Origin: Candidatus Aquiluna sp. XM-24bin5
GTDB lineage: Bacteria; Actinomycetota; Actinomycetia; Actinomycetales; Microbacteriaceae
Reading direction: 5' to 3'
Assembly (NCBI GenBank): GCA_003149555.1
Contig: QCWE01000001.1
Location: 1-64,000 of the forward strand
Length of the DNA: 64,000 nt
Shown: positions 27,133 to 36,054 of the stretch, piece by piece
How the letters are laid out: the number at the start of each line of letters is the position of its first letter
Numbering within the stretch: the first letter of the stretch is position 1
The notes under the pieces: generated by a model
Database searches by the model: none
Seen by the model: only the letters and a program-made list of their open reading frames with translations
Told to the model about the DNA's origin: nothing
Made by a program: the position numbers and the translations under genes

Positions 27133-27147
27133 TCAACCTAAGGTTGA
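27133..27147 (+). promoter_or_regulatory. 15-base palindrome overlapping a -10 box
   Basis: TCAACCT-A-AGGTTGA, seven-base arms around one base. The hexamer TAAGGT (27139-27144, TANNNT type) lies within it, followed by Shine-Dalgarno GGAGGT and ATG 27167. A regulator bound here would block or remodel the promoter of the lipoprotein-LysM pair. Confidence 0.5.
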
Positions 27148-27166
27148 AGGTGGCTGGAGGTGAGCT

Positions 27167-27703
27167 ATGCCTAAGTTTCGCGCACTATCTCTAGCCAGCG
27201 CTACCCTCTTGCTGCTCTCAGGTTGCAGCGTCTTTTACCCCAATTGGGGCGCTACCGAGTTGCCAGAAGAACCCTCGCTCGCGGCCACCCCAACAGAGAG
27301 CGCCAGTGATGCCGTAACGGCCGAGCCCGAGCCAACGGATATTGAAAAGGAACCCTCGGCTGAGCCTGAGCCAACCGAGACCGAAGAGCCTGAAATTGAG
27401 AGGGTGCAGACCGAAGTGACGATCATCATGGCTATCCCAGAGCCTGACTTCGGAGTGCTTACAGTGGTCGCTCAAATCCCCGGACTCAGCGAGGCCGGAG
27501 GGATGTGCAAGATGAGATTCATTGGCTCTGACGTAGAGCGTGAGCTAGAGGTCAACGCAGAACCCTCATCTGATTACACGCAGTGCTTCCCAATCGAGTT
27601 CCCCCTCAGCGAGCTTCCCAGTGGTAGTGGAGTCGTCACTGTCAGCTACGACTCACCGTTCCACTTTGGAATCTCACCAGCAACCTCGGTGGTGATTCCC
27701 TAG
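27167..27703 (+). CDS. Predicted lipoprotein with Pro/Glu-rich tether, unknown function
   Basis: 178 residues, not recognised. Signal peptide with lipobox LLLLSGC (Cys at 20), so surface-anchored. Then about 50 residues rich in Glu, Pro and Thr (repeats such as AEPEPT and SAEPEPTETEEPE), followed by a compact domain of about 95 residues with two cysteines (GGMCKM, TQCFPI) that could form a disulfide, possibly an all-beta fold. GGAGGT precedes the ATG. The stop overlaps the start of the LysM protein gene by one base, so the two are coupled and probably work together at the cell surface. Confidence 0.75.
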   Translation: MPKFRALSLASATLLLLSGCSVFYPNWGATELPEEPSLAATPTESASDAVTAEPEPTDIEKEPSAEPEPTETEEPEIERVQTEVTIIMAIPEPDFGVLTVVAQIPGLSEAGGMCKMRFIGSDVERELEVNAEPSSDYTQCFPIEFPLSELPSGSGVVTVSYDSPFHFGISPATSVVIP

Positions 27704-30700
27704 TGCGGAAACTCTTTGCGATGTTTACCGCGGCTTTTATGGTCGCGGTCGGATTTGTTGGCCTTTCGACACCTCAGCCAGCCGAGGCAGCACCTCCCGG
27801 AAGCGCTTTTGACCCCGGTTTGATAATTAGCGACAGCGTATTTTTTGACTTTGGTTCGATGACGGTAGAAGAGATCCAGGCGTTTTTGGACTCTCGGGTC
27901 GAGAATTGCCGCGCAGAGGATCCATCAATCGACTGTTTGAAAAACATTCGAATTGACATTCCCGAGACACCCGCCACCACCCCCGAAGAGGTAGGCCCGT
28001 GTGCTGCGATTCCTGCACAGGCTCAGGCGAGCGCAGCTCAGGTTATCCACGCGGTTGCCAACGCATGCGGAATCAACCCCAAAGTAATCATCACCACTCT
28101 TCAAAAAGAGCAGGGCCTGGTTACTTCTACCAAGCCAACCGACTACATGTACCGCGCGGCAATGGGCTTTGGCTGCCCAGATTCTGATCCGGGTATTTGC
28201 GGCAAGGTTTATGTCGGACTTTTCAATCAGATCTACCGCGCCGCGAAACAGTTTGTCTGGTACGGAAACCCAGAGGGTTCCTTCACCTATTGGAAGCCAG
28301 GTCGCACCGTAGCCATGCGCTACAACCCAAAGTCCTCCTGTGGCACCAAGAGCTTCCTGCTCCAGAATCAGGCGACTGCAAATCTTTACTACTACACCCC
28401 ATACACACCAAACTCAGCGGCTTTGAATAATCTCTACGGATCAGGCGACAGCTGTTCGGCATACGGCAACCGAAACTTCTGGCGCTTTTTCCACGACTGG
28501 TTTGGATCACCTGTTGCTGGTGGCTACCTGCTGAAGTCTGCGACCAGTGAGACATTCTTGATGGTTGACAGCAAGAAGTACCGCGTAATTGACTCGAGAC
28601 TCCTTGCTTCTCTTGCACCCCTGGGTCCGCTGGGTGAAATCTCCCAGCCGTATCTCGACAGCTTTGAGAGTGCTGGGGATATGGGGCAGCTCGCTATTGA
28701 CCTGAGCACTCAGCAGAGGTACCTCTTAGTTGACTCTGTAAAGTTCGGGGTAAGTGATTGCCAGATTGCCTCCCACTTTGGTCAGGACTGCAACCAGGCC
28801 ATCGGCCTCACCTCTCTGCAGCTAACTCAATTCGAGGATGGCGGAGAGCTATCGCGCCTTTTGGAGCAGCCTGATGGAACCAAGTATTGGATTGAGAATG
28901 GCACATCGCGAGTGGTTGTAGACCCGCTGGCCCTAAACACAGTTGGCGCCGAGAACGTGCTCCCCATCTCTATGACCATTGAGCAGTTGATAAGCGTGCA
29001 GCCCGGAAGCGCCCTGGCCTCTGAGCTTGTGATGTTTGGCCTCACCGGCACCAGTGACATGCTGATTGCCTCCGGAGGTAAGACGTATCGATTTGTAGCG
29101 AGTCTCTTGGGCGCCACAGACCTCTCTCGCTGGTTCACTCAGACCGGGGTGACAATGGAGCTGCAGGCGGTCGCATCAACCATGCACCCAGAAACAGTGC
29201 GCGGCTTTGTATCTAGCCCCGCAGGCGTGACATACGTGATTACCGCAGAGGGAAAGCTCGAGGTGAGCGATCCAGAAGAGTGGACTGACTACGTTGTTCC
29301 ATTGCCGCAGAGTTTGATCGACGCCTTCCCAACAGTTGATGCCGAACTGGCAACGCCAGCGGTCGTGACCTCGGAGGGCAACAGGCTTGCTTACTTTGTC
29401 GACGCAGCAGAGCGCAGAATTTCAACCTCGACTGACATGACGGCAAGGTTCCTCGGCCTGATTGACCAGCCATCGGCGGTAGTGCTGCCGCAGTCAGCCA
29501 TTAATACGGTTGACAGCGTGGGTCTTGCGATGGCTCCTGGATCGATCGTAAAGGCTTCAGGTAGCTCAACGCTTTACCTGGTTGACGGTCTTACGAACAA
29601 GGTCCAGCTAGCTTCCTCAGCTCAGGCAAAGAGCGTCTCGGACTCAAAGACCTTTACCTTCACAAAGGCGGAGCTCGCAAAGCTCGAGACGAGAACCGGA
29701 TTTAGCTCGATTAAGGTCCAGTGCAACTCAGAAACCTATTTGTTAGACCGAGGGGTCTTGTATCCCATATCCCCCGAGGCAGTGAGCCACTTCCCCTCCG
29801 AGGCCTACCCGCTTGACAACTCGACGTGCAGCGCCCTGGAGCTTTCGACTCGCCCAGTTGGTCAGTTCATTAGGGATTCGAGGGGCATCCTTTACTTCAT
29901 TGAGGACGGTAAAAAACGAAGGATCTCCAACTGGACTCACTTCGCTTCGCTCAGAGGCGATGGCCCCGGTTACATACAGGCAACCAGCTACTTCAGCTCC
30001 AAGATCCCACTGGGGGCAAAGGCGCCTGACGAGGTCCAACTAGCCTCTAGCACACCGGTTCCCTCAGGAGATTTTGGCCAGCTAACATTTGGCGGAACCA
30101 TTCCTGAGCCCGCTCCTGAACAAGCACCAGAACCTGCTCCCGAGCTGGAGCAGGAACCGGAGCCTGCGCCATCCCCAGCACCCGAGCCGGAACCAGCACC
30201 TGAGTCTGCGTTACCGAGCGAGTATCGCGTTGTTGCGGGTGACACTATGAACAAGATTGCCGCAAAGTTTTCAGTTAGTGTCTCGAGTCTGCAAGAGCTA
30301 AATGGCATCACGAACCCTAACTTGATTCGGGTTGGTCAGCTACTCAAAATCCCCGGTGGCCAACCGAGCGCGCCTGAGCCAGCACCTGAGCCGGAGCCGG
30401 AACCCGAACCAGAGCCGGAACCTGAGCCGGAGCCCCAGCCTTCGGTTGTTGAGTATCGGGTTCAGTCCGGCGACACGATGCTCCGAATTGGTTACAAGTT
30501 CGGCGTAGCCCCTTCTGTTATTCAGGAGTACAACTCAATTTCGAATCCGAACTACATTCGCATCGGACAGCTACTTCTTATTCCTCTAAGCGTTGAGGGT
30601 GCTCCAGAGCAGGAACCAGAGCCTGAGCCGGAGCCGGAGATCGTGACCTACAGAGTCCAGTCAGGTGACACGCTTTGGGGTATCGCACGGAAGTTTGGGG

Positions 30701-30786
30701 TCCGTAGCTCAGCCCTCGCAGAGCTCAATGACATTAATAACGCCAACTACATCAGAGTTGGCCAGGTGCTACAGATTCCAAGCTGA
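27703..30786 (+). CDS. Large secreted cell-wall protein with three C-terminal LysM domains
   Basis: 1027 residues, GTG start. Signal peptide of about 29 residues (ending PAEA), then a Cys-containing N-terminal domain (residues about 36-265, with HAVANACGINPKVIITTLQKEQGL and HDWFGSP) resembling a lysozyme-like or adhesin domain of actinobacterial surface proteins. Residues about 270-790 hold repeated beta units of the form YLLVDSVKFGVSD or YRVIDSRLLA, possibly propeller-like. Three LysM modules at about 840-886, 917-962 and 982-1027 bind peptidoglycan, joined by Pro/Glu-rich linkers. No catalytic residues are identified. The 3' end overlaps galE by 18 bases. Confidence 0.75.
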   Translation: MRKLFAMFTAAFMVAVGFVGLSTPQPAEAAPPGSAFDPGLIISDSVFFDFGSMTVEEIQAFLDSRVENCRAEDPSIDCLKNIRIDIPETPATTPEEVGPCAAIPAQAQASAAQVIHAVANACGINPKVIITTLQKEQGLVTSTKPTDYMYRAAMGFGCPDSDPGICGKVYVGLFNQIYRAAKQFVWYGNPEGSFTYWKPGRTVAMRYNPKSSCGTKSFLLQNQATANLYYYTPYTPNSAALNNLYGSGDSCSAYGNRNFWRFFHDWFGSPVAGGYLLKSATSETFLMVDSKKYRVIDSRLLASLAPLGPLGEISQPYLDSFESAGDMGQLAIDLSTQQRYLLVDSVKFGVSDCQIASHFGQDCNQAIGLTSLQLTQFEDGGELSRLLEQPDGTKYWIENGTSRVVVDPLALNTVGAENVLPISMTIEQLISVQPGSALASELVMFGLTGTSDMLIASGGKTYRFVASLLGATDLSRWFTQTGVTMELQAVASTMHPETVRGFVSSPAGVTYVITAEGKLEVSDPEEWTDYVVPLPQSLIDAFPTVDAELATPAVVTSEGNRLAYFVDAAERRISTSTDMTARFLGLIDQPSAVVLPQSAINTVDSVGLAMAPGSIVKASGSSTLYLVDGLTNKVQLASSAQAKSVSDSKTFTFTKAELAKLETRTGFSSIKVQCNSETYLLDRGVLYPISPEAVSHFPSEAYPLDNSTCSALELSTRPVGQFIRDSRGILYFIEDGKKRRISNWTHFASLRGDGPGYIQATSYFSSKIPLGAKAPDEVQLASSTPVPSGDFGQLTFGGTIPEPAPEQAPEPAPELEQEPEPAPSPAPEPEPAPESALPSEYRVVAGDTMNKIAAKFSVSVSSLQELNGITNPNLIRVGQLLKIPGGQPSAPEPAPEPEPEPEPEPEPEPEPQPSVVEYRVQSGDTMLRIGYKFGVAPSVIQEYNSISNPNYIRIGQLLLIPLSVEGAPEQEPEPEPEPEIVTYRVQSGDTLWGIARKFGVRSSALAELNDINNANYIRVGQVLQIPS
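30100..30645 (+). repeat. Pro/Glu-rich linker repeats between LysM modules
   Basis: Three linkers (about 30100-30210, 30360-30440, 30600-30640) encode runs of Pro-Glu and Ala-Pro-Glu, with codons GAG/GAA CCG/CCA/CCT varied enough that the DNA is only approximately repetitive. They likely act as extended spacers through the wall and could vary in length between strains. Confidence 0.7.
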
Positions 30787-31716
30787 TTCGACGATGTCGG
30801 CCAGTGAATAACGGGTCGTGAAACCAAGGGTTTGGGCGATGCGATCGACATTTGCCACCAGCCTCGGCGGATCACCGGCCCGCCTCTTTGCCACTGAAGC
30901 TTCAAAGTCTTGACCGCTTGCTTCTCGCAGTGCATCCAGGACTTCAAAAACCGAGGCCCCTTTGCCACTGCCCACATTGAAGGTGTCAAAAGGCCTGTCG
31001 TTTTGCTCTAAGTACTCAACAGCCATCACGTGCGCATCTGCAAGGTCAGCAACATGCACGTAGTCACGGATGCAGCTGCCATCGGGTGTTGGATAGTCGT
31101 CTCCAAAGACCTTGGGAGTTTCCCCTCGCCTGAGCTGCCCGATTGCAATTGGTATCAGGTTGAGTGCGGCAGTATCACCTAGACCCGCCTTGCCGGTGCC
31201 GGCAACGTTGAAGTAGCGGAGATTCACTCCGCGGAGGCCCCAAGTTGCGGCGTTCTTGACCATCCACTCGCCAATGAGCTTGGTTTGGCCGTATGGATTT
31301 ATCGGCGATGTAGGGTCATCCTCGCGAACTTGATCTGTATCTGGCATTCCATAGGTGGCTGCGGATGAGGAAAACACAAGGGAGTTGTGCCCCGTTTCTC
31401 GCATTGCCAAAAGAAGGTTCGCCATACCGCCAATGTTGTCAAGGTAGTAGCGCTCGGGGATTTCAACCGACTCGCCAACCTGTTTCCTCGCAGCGAGGTG
31501 AATGACGGAATCGAACTTGTGCCGGCCAAGCAGATTGGTGAGCTTTGATAAAGCCCCCTCAGCGGCTAGATCAATGGCTTCGACTTCTGCCGATACGCGA
31601 TCACTGAGGCCTGTAGAGAGGTTGTCAACTACTACGCAGTCGTGACCTGCTGCTTCAGCAGCATTGACGACGTGGGAGCCGATGTAGCCAGCTCCACCGG
31701 TGACTAGGAGTTTCAC
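30769..31716 (-). CDS. galE: UDP-glucose 4-epimerase
   Basis: Interconverts UDP-glucose and UDP-galactose, giving galactose donors for envelope glycans. 315 residues of the extended SDR family: GGAGYIGSH at the N-terminus, VDNLSTG, FSSSAATYG, and the catalytic NPYGQTKLIGE (Tyr-x-x-x-Lys). Slightly short compared with E. coli GalE (338). Convergent with the LysM gene, and divergent from the whiB2-type gene with promoters in the 121-base gap. Confidence 0.9.
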   Translation of the reverse strand: MKLLVTGGAGYIGSHVVNAAEAAGHDCVVVDNLSTGLSDRVSAEVEAIDLAAEGALSKLTNLLGRHKFDSVIHLAARKQVGESVEIPERYYLDNIGGMANLLLAMRETGHNSLVFSSSAATYGMPDTDQVREDDPTSPINPYGQTKLIGEWMVKNAATWGLRGVNLRYFNVAGTGKAGLGDTAALNLIPIAIGQLRRGETPKVFGDDYPTPDGSCIRDYVHVADLADAHVMAVEYLEQNDRPFDTFNVGSGKGASVFEVLDALREASGQDFEASVAKRRAGDPPRLVANVDRIAQTLGFTTRYSLADIVESAWNL

Positions 31717-31774
31717 GTCTAAAGGCTACCTTGAAGGTTTGCTAACAATTTGCAAGATTCGTCAAAGTCTCAAC

Positions 31775-31812
31775 TTGACAGGTGCATACTTACACCAGTG
31801 TAATTACACCAG
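31775..31812 (+). promoter_or_regulatory. Promoter and operator of the whiB2-type gene
   Basis: TTGACA (31775-31780) and TGTAAT (31799-31804) are 18 bases apart, a good -35/-10 pair. Overlapping the -10 is the 14-base palindrome TTACACCAGTGTAA (31790-31803), and a third TTACAC half-site in direct orientation follows at 31804-31809. The nine-mer TTACACCAG occurs twice, 14 bases apart. This layout suggests binding by a dimeric or cooperative regulator across the promoter. Confidence 0.6.
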
Positions 31813-31837
31813 CAGAATTACTGGAGGGGAAAGCAGC

Positions 31838-32146
31838 ATGGAACAGCGTGGTCAAGTGCCTGCGAATTGGTTCGTTGATGTGCTCAGGCTGGGGGTAGCC
31901 AGGGCCTACGTAGATGACACCGAGGCAGACCCACTTGCATGGCAAGAGGATGCGCTGTGTGCTCAGACGGATCCAGAGGCTTTCTTCCCCGAAAAGGGTG
32001 GCTCTACAAGAGATGCCAAGAAGATTTGCTCCCAATGCAGCGTCCGTTCTGAGTGCCTCGAATACGCTTTGAAGAATGATGAGCGGTTTGGCATCTGGGG
32101 CGGCCTCTCAGAGCGCGAGCGTCGCAGACTTCGCAGGCGCGCTTAA
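31838..32146 (+). CDS. whiB2: WhiB-family transcriptional regulator (WhiB2/WhmD type)
   Basis: 102 residues. Fe-S cluster cysteines in DALCAQTD, CSQC and SECLEYA, followed by the WhiB turn FGIWGGLSERERRRLRRRA, which binds DNA with sigma factor. The N-terminus (about 35 residues before the first Cys) and its place near manB suit the WhiB2 group, which controls division and septation in related bacteria. Start ATG 31838 with GGAGGGGA upstream. The glycosyltransferase gene follows six bases after the stop. Confidence 0.9.
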   Translation: MEQRGQVPANWFVDVLRLGVARAYVDDTEADPLAWQEDALCAQTDPEAFFPEKGGSTRDAKKICSQCSVRSECLEYALKNDERFGIWGGLSERERRRLRRRA

Positions 32147-32152
32147 AAAATC

Positions 32153-34747
32153 GTGAGCTCGCTCTCGGTAGCGGCCATAGTCGTTGCGCATGACGCGGGC
32201 GAGTTTTTGGAGCGAACGCTTACCGACCTCGCGAATCAAACCCTGAAGCCTCAACAGGTTGTTGTAGTAGACACGGCTGGGGACGATGCTGCGAAAGCGC
32301 TAGCAACCGAGCATGGCTTTTCAATTGTTCAGCCCGGAGACATAAAGCTAGGTGCCGCTATCGATGCGGGCATCATGGCGCTTGGGGCGCAGCCCAGTTG
32401 GGTATGGATCCTGCACGATGACTCTGCTCCCGAGCCGCAGGCACTCGCCCAACTCGCCAGGGCTGCAGAAATTTCTCCCTCCGTGGCAGTCATTGGCCCG
32501 AAGCTCCTTCGGTGGGACAAGCCAATTGAAATTCAGCAGATGGGCCTGACTCTCACCTCCACCGGCAAGCCGTTTTTGTTGGTGAGCAGAGAGCACGACC
32601 AGGGACAGCATGACTCCACCGGCGACACCTTGGCTGTTTCAACAGCTGGCATGTTGGTCTCACTTGGGTTGTGGCAAAGGCTCGGCGGCATAAATGATGC
32701 ATCCCCGGTCTTTGCCCAGGATCTGGAGTTTTGCCTCAAAGCCAGGGCAAGTGGCTTTCGGGTAGTGGTGGAGGCCAGCGCACGAGTTCATCACGCTGGC
32801 CTGTCTATGGCATCCAAGCGTCGTAAATCGTGGGTTGGTGGAAGCCGCAGGCAGGGTCTTTCAAAAGCCCACATTCACCTTGCTACCTCCACTTTGCCGC
32901 TGGCACTGGTGATTCCGCTCTATCTCTTTTTGCCACTTGCGTTCCTAGTGTCAATTCCCAAGCATCTGATTGCGAAGGAACCCGGGCGCATTTATGGGCA
33001 ACTGACCGGCTGGCTCTGGGCTTGGGTTACCGCCCCGAAGAGGTTTGCTGCACGCAAAAATCTCAGGTCTGCCGGGAGCCTCGCTGCAACGCGAGTTCTC
33101 TACGCCTCAAGGTCGCAAATCTCTCGTCGTCGCAGCCTGCTCTTTGAATACGAGCAGACTCCGCCGGAGGCAGATAACCGAGGCATCCTTGCATCGGGAG
33201 CTTTGTGGTTTGTTCCCCTGACTTTGATCGCTTCCCTCCCGTTGTTCCCAAGCGGACCCATTGGGGCACCAAGCTTGAGAGCTCTGGGTAGGAGCTTGGA
33301 GTCAATTTGGCTTGCCACAGCTGGCCAGGCGCTGCCCTACTTGGACGGGGTGGCCCTCCCCGCGGAGCCATTTAATTGGTTTTTTCTCCTGATATCGCTG
33401 TTTGCCCCGAGCGCTCCTTCGATAGCGCTGGCCATTTATCTGTTTGCAGCTCCAACTCTGGTTTACCTGGCTACCTGGTTCCTGCTAGGTGCGATAACTC
33501 ATAGGCCTCTTATTCGTGCTCTTCCAGCGCTTGTTTTTGCCCTTTCGCCAATTGTGATTGGTCTTCAACACCAGGGCGGGATCGTCGAGCTAACCGCCAT
33601 AGTCTCACTCGCTCTGACGGTGAGGCTGCTATTTAGCGCTGCCACTAGCTTTTCTCCGGCCAGGAGTTGGCGCTGGATGGCACTGGCGGGACTGACCGGT
33701 GCGCTCCTTGCAGTCTCCTCACCGTTTCTCTTCGGGCTCACCCTCGCGGCTTCTCTAGTCATGATCGCAGCTAGGCCTCAGCGAGCGCTCACAATCGCCT
33801 GGTTCGGGCTTCCCGGAATTGCACTACTTTTACCGTGGTTCGTCGCTGCGCTGGAAATCGATCCTGCGCTTTCACTTCTAACTTCCTCCGCCAGGCTGCC
33901 AGCCAGTGAGCTTGACGCCTGGGCACTGGCACTTCTTGTTGTTTCGGTCCTGGCGGGTGTTGCAGCTCTAATTTTTGGAAGAGTGTGGGTTGCGGTTTCG
34001 GCTTGGCTGGCCGCTGGTGTCATTGTTATTTCTCAAGCTTTCCTTCCCATTTTCGGTCAGTTGGAGCTCGCGGCTAGCCTGTTGCTCGTTGGCCTGGTCT
34101 TGGTCACCGACCTCACTAGCAAAATAAGTGGTCGTGTGGTTGGACTGGTAGCAGGTGCAGTGGCCGTATCTGTTGCTGGATTTGGAGTCATTTCTGGCCT
34201 CACCAATGATTCTCGAGTTTCGCAGGTAAGTGACAGGCAGCTTCCCGCGCTGGTGGTTGCTTTCGCAGATGTTGACGATGTGACTAGGACCTTGAGACTC
34301 GAGGTCGCGGATCATATTCAAGCCGAGCTGATTTGGGGCGACGGTATTTCTCAAGACGAGGCGAACCTTTTGTATGATGCCACCCTCGATGGATCTCAAC
34401 TCTCAGGAAGCCTCGCTCAGCTCAGTGGAAGTCTGGTGGCTGGAAACCCGGAGGGAGTGAGCGATTTGATGCGAGCTTCGTCGGTCGACTTTGTGCTGTT
34501 GGCTCCCGGGGAGCACCCAGCTCGAGCTGATGCTGCTGTTGCCCTTTCTACCTTCGCAAGCTTGCAAAGTTCGGGTGAGAGCGAATTCGGGAGTCTTTAC
34601 CGGGTTGAGGATCTTGAACCGGCCAATGCAAACCCAGTGATCTCCGATTTTGTGCCGATTCAGCTTGGGCTGCTGGCGGCATACCTCCTTGTCTCGATTC
34701 CGACACCCGCGACAATTCGCGGATCTCGGAGAGTGAGAAACCAATGA
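32153..34747 (+). CDS. Family 2 glycosyltransferase with large membrane domain
   Basis: 864 residues, GTG start. The N-terminal GT-A domain (1-225) has VAAIVVAHDAGEFLERTL, HDDSAPEP (metal/donor site) and TAGMLVSLGLWQRLGG, matching rhamnosyl- or galactosyl-transferase-like GT2 enzymes. Residues about 240-860 contain ten or more transmembrane helices and extracytoplasmic loops, with a final helix near 845. It probably transfers sugar onto a lipid-linked envelope polymer; donor and acceptor are unknown. Its stop overlaps the DUF5719 gene (ATGA), and the whiB2-GT2-DUF5719 order is common in actinobacteria. Confidence 0.85.
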   Translation: MSSLSVAAIVVAHDAGEFLERTLTDLANQTLKPQQVVVVDTAGDDAAKALATEHGFSIVQPGDIKLGAAIDAGIMALGAQPSWVWILHDDSAPEPQALAQLARAAEISPSVAVIGPKLLRWDKPIEIQQMGLTLTSTGKPFLLVSREHDQGQHDSTGDTLAVSTAGMLVSLGLWQRLGGINDASPVFAQDLEFCLKARASGFRVVVEASARVHHAGLSMASKRRKSWVGGSRRQGLSKAHIHLATSTLPLALVIPLYLFLPLAFLVSIPKHLIAKEPGRIYGQLTGWLWAWVTAPKRFAARKNLRSAGSLAATRVLYASRSQISRRRSLLFEYEQTPPEADNRGILASGALWFVPLTLIASLPLFPSGPIGAPSLRALGRSLESIWLATAGQALPYLDGVALPAEPFNWFFLLISLFAPSAPSIALAIYLFAAPTLVYLATWFLLGAITHRPLIRALPALVFALSPIVIGLQHQGGIVELTAIVSLALTVRLLFSAATSFSPARSWRWMALAGLTGALLAVSSPFLFGLTLAASLVMIAARPQRALTIAWFGLPGIALLLPWFVAALEIDPALSLLTSSARLPASELDAWALALLVVSVLAGVAALIFGRVWVAVSAWLAAGVIVISQAFLPIFGQLELAASLLLVGLVLVTDLTSKISGRVVGLVAGAVAVSVAGFGVISGLTNDSRVSQVSDRQLPALVVAFADVDDVTRTLRLEVADHIQAELIWGDGISQDEANLLYDATLDGSQLSGSLAQLSGSLVAGNPEGVSDLMRASSVDFVLLAPGEHPARADAAVALSTFASLQSSGESEFGSLYRVEDLEPANANPVISDFVPIQLGLLAAYLLVSIPTPATIRGSRRVRNQ

Positions 34748-36054
34748 GCATCGTCTTGCGGGTCATACTTGCACTCCTTCTGCCGGCCTTGGTTGTTGCG
34801 GGTTACATCGTCTTGCCCAAAGCGGAATCAGCGTCAATTGGTGCGAGTCCGCAAGAGTTCTCGGTCTCAGTGGACCCAAAGAATCTCCAAATTGTCTGTC
34901 CAGGATCGCTTGTTGAGGTCGGGGGTGAGGATGGCACCGAGCTCGGACTGATTGAGCGTGTTGGTGAGGCGAGCCTGAGGGTCAACACCTCAGACGGCGT
35001 TGCGGCCCCTCCCGCAACGCAAGGCTCAGCGCAATTCGAGGCATCAGGCAGTGAGCAGTCAACTGAATTGCTGGCCGCGATCCAAACCCAGGCCATCTCG
35101 AAGCCGCGTATTTCAGGCCTAGCGGCATCCTTTTGTGAGCAACCGACTACAGCTGGTTGGTTTATCTCTGGCGCAAGCGGGGTTGGCAATGAATCGGTTC
35201 TCCTTGCTGCCAATTGGAGCGATGTGGACACTCAGTTGATTGTTGAGATCCATAGCCCGGCTGGGCAAACTGTGGAGCGATTTGCCTTGGCCTCGGGCCA
35301 GGAGCGACTCATTAGCCTCGCTCCACTAACCGCGCTGGCAAATATCTATGCCGTTAGGGTCGAATCAACTGGACCCGCAGTCACCCTCGCGCTTCAAAAT
35401 CGTTGGTCTCGGGGACTCACACCTCTAGGGGTCGATCTGACGAGCACAACGCAGCTCCCGCAGACTATTCACTGGATCCAGCCATTGACAATTCTTGCCG
35501 AGGGATATCAGGCGCCCAGGCTCCGGCTCTATGCCCCCGACGCTTCAGCCGAGGTGGTGGTGACAGCATTCGGCGGCGAGGGTCCTGAGCTATTCAGGGC
35601 CGTTGTGCCCGAGGCTGGGTTCTCTGAGCTTGACCTTGAGCTGAGGGAAGGCAGTTATGTGCTCAAAATAGAGTCAACCAACCCGGTTTTGGCGGGGGTA
35701 AGAAACCCCGCACTAGATCCGCTCGATTATGCGTGGGTGTATCCGCAAGAGCTCTTCACTTCGCTCTCGATGCCGGTGCCCTCCTACGAATCCACTCTGC
35801 GGCTTGCAAACCCGGGAGCACTTGCCATAACCGTGACGGTTGTCACAACCACAAACGATCGCCCCCGCTACCAAACATTGGAGCTCGGGGCATTCGAGTC
35901 GGCTGGGCTTTCAGTGAATGCGGACACGGTCTTGGTGCAGTCAGCCTCAGAGTTTCTAGCGGCAATAGAGGTCATCGATGGCTCTGGCTATGCAGTTATC
36001 GGACCGAGTGAAAACAAAAATCTCGGCGACGAAATGGTGGTTAGCGTCCGCTAG
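34744..36054 (+). CDS. DUF5719-family exported protein
   Basis: 436 residues with an uncleaved-looking N-terminal hydrophobic segment (residues 5-24) and a long beta-rich extracytoplasmic part (for example LLAANWSDVDTQLIVEIHSP, SYESTLRLANPGALAITVTV). Position directly after a GT2 membrane enzyme and before manB matches the actinobacterial DUF5719 family. Function unknown; envelope glycan assembly is suggested by coupling with the glycosyltransferase. Its stop lies in a CTAG tetramer shared with the convergent gene. Confidence 0.6.
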   Translation: MSIVLRVILALLLPALVVAGYIVLPKAESASIGASPQEFSVSVDPKNLQIVCPGSLVEVGGEDGTELGLIERVGEASLRVNTSDGVAAPPATQGSAQFEASGSEQSTELLAAIQTQAISKPRISGLAASFCEQPTTAGWFISGASGVGNESVLLAANWSDVDTQLIVEIHSPAGQTVERFALASGQERLISLAPLTALANIYAVRVESTGPAVTLALQNRWSRGLTPLGVDLTSTTQLPQTIHWIQPLTILAEGYQAPRLRLYAPDASAEVVVTAFGGEGPELFRAVVPEAGFSELDLELREGSYVLKIESTNPVLAGVRNPALDPLDYAWVYPQELFTSLSMPVPSYESTLRLANPGALAITVTVVTTTNDRPRYQTLELGAFESAGLSVNADTVLVQSASEFLAAIEVIDGSGYAVIGPSENKNLGDEMVVSVR

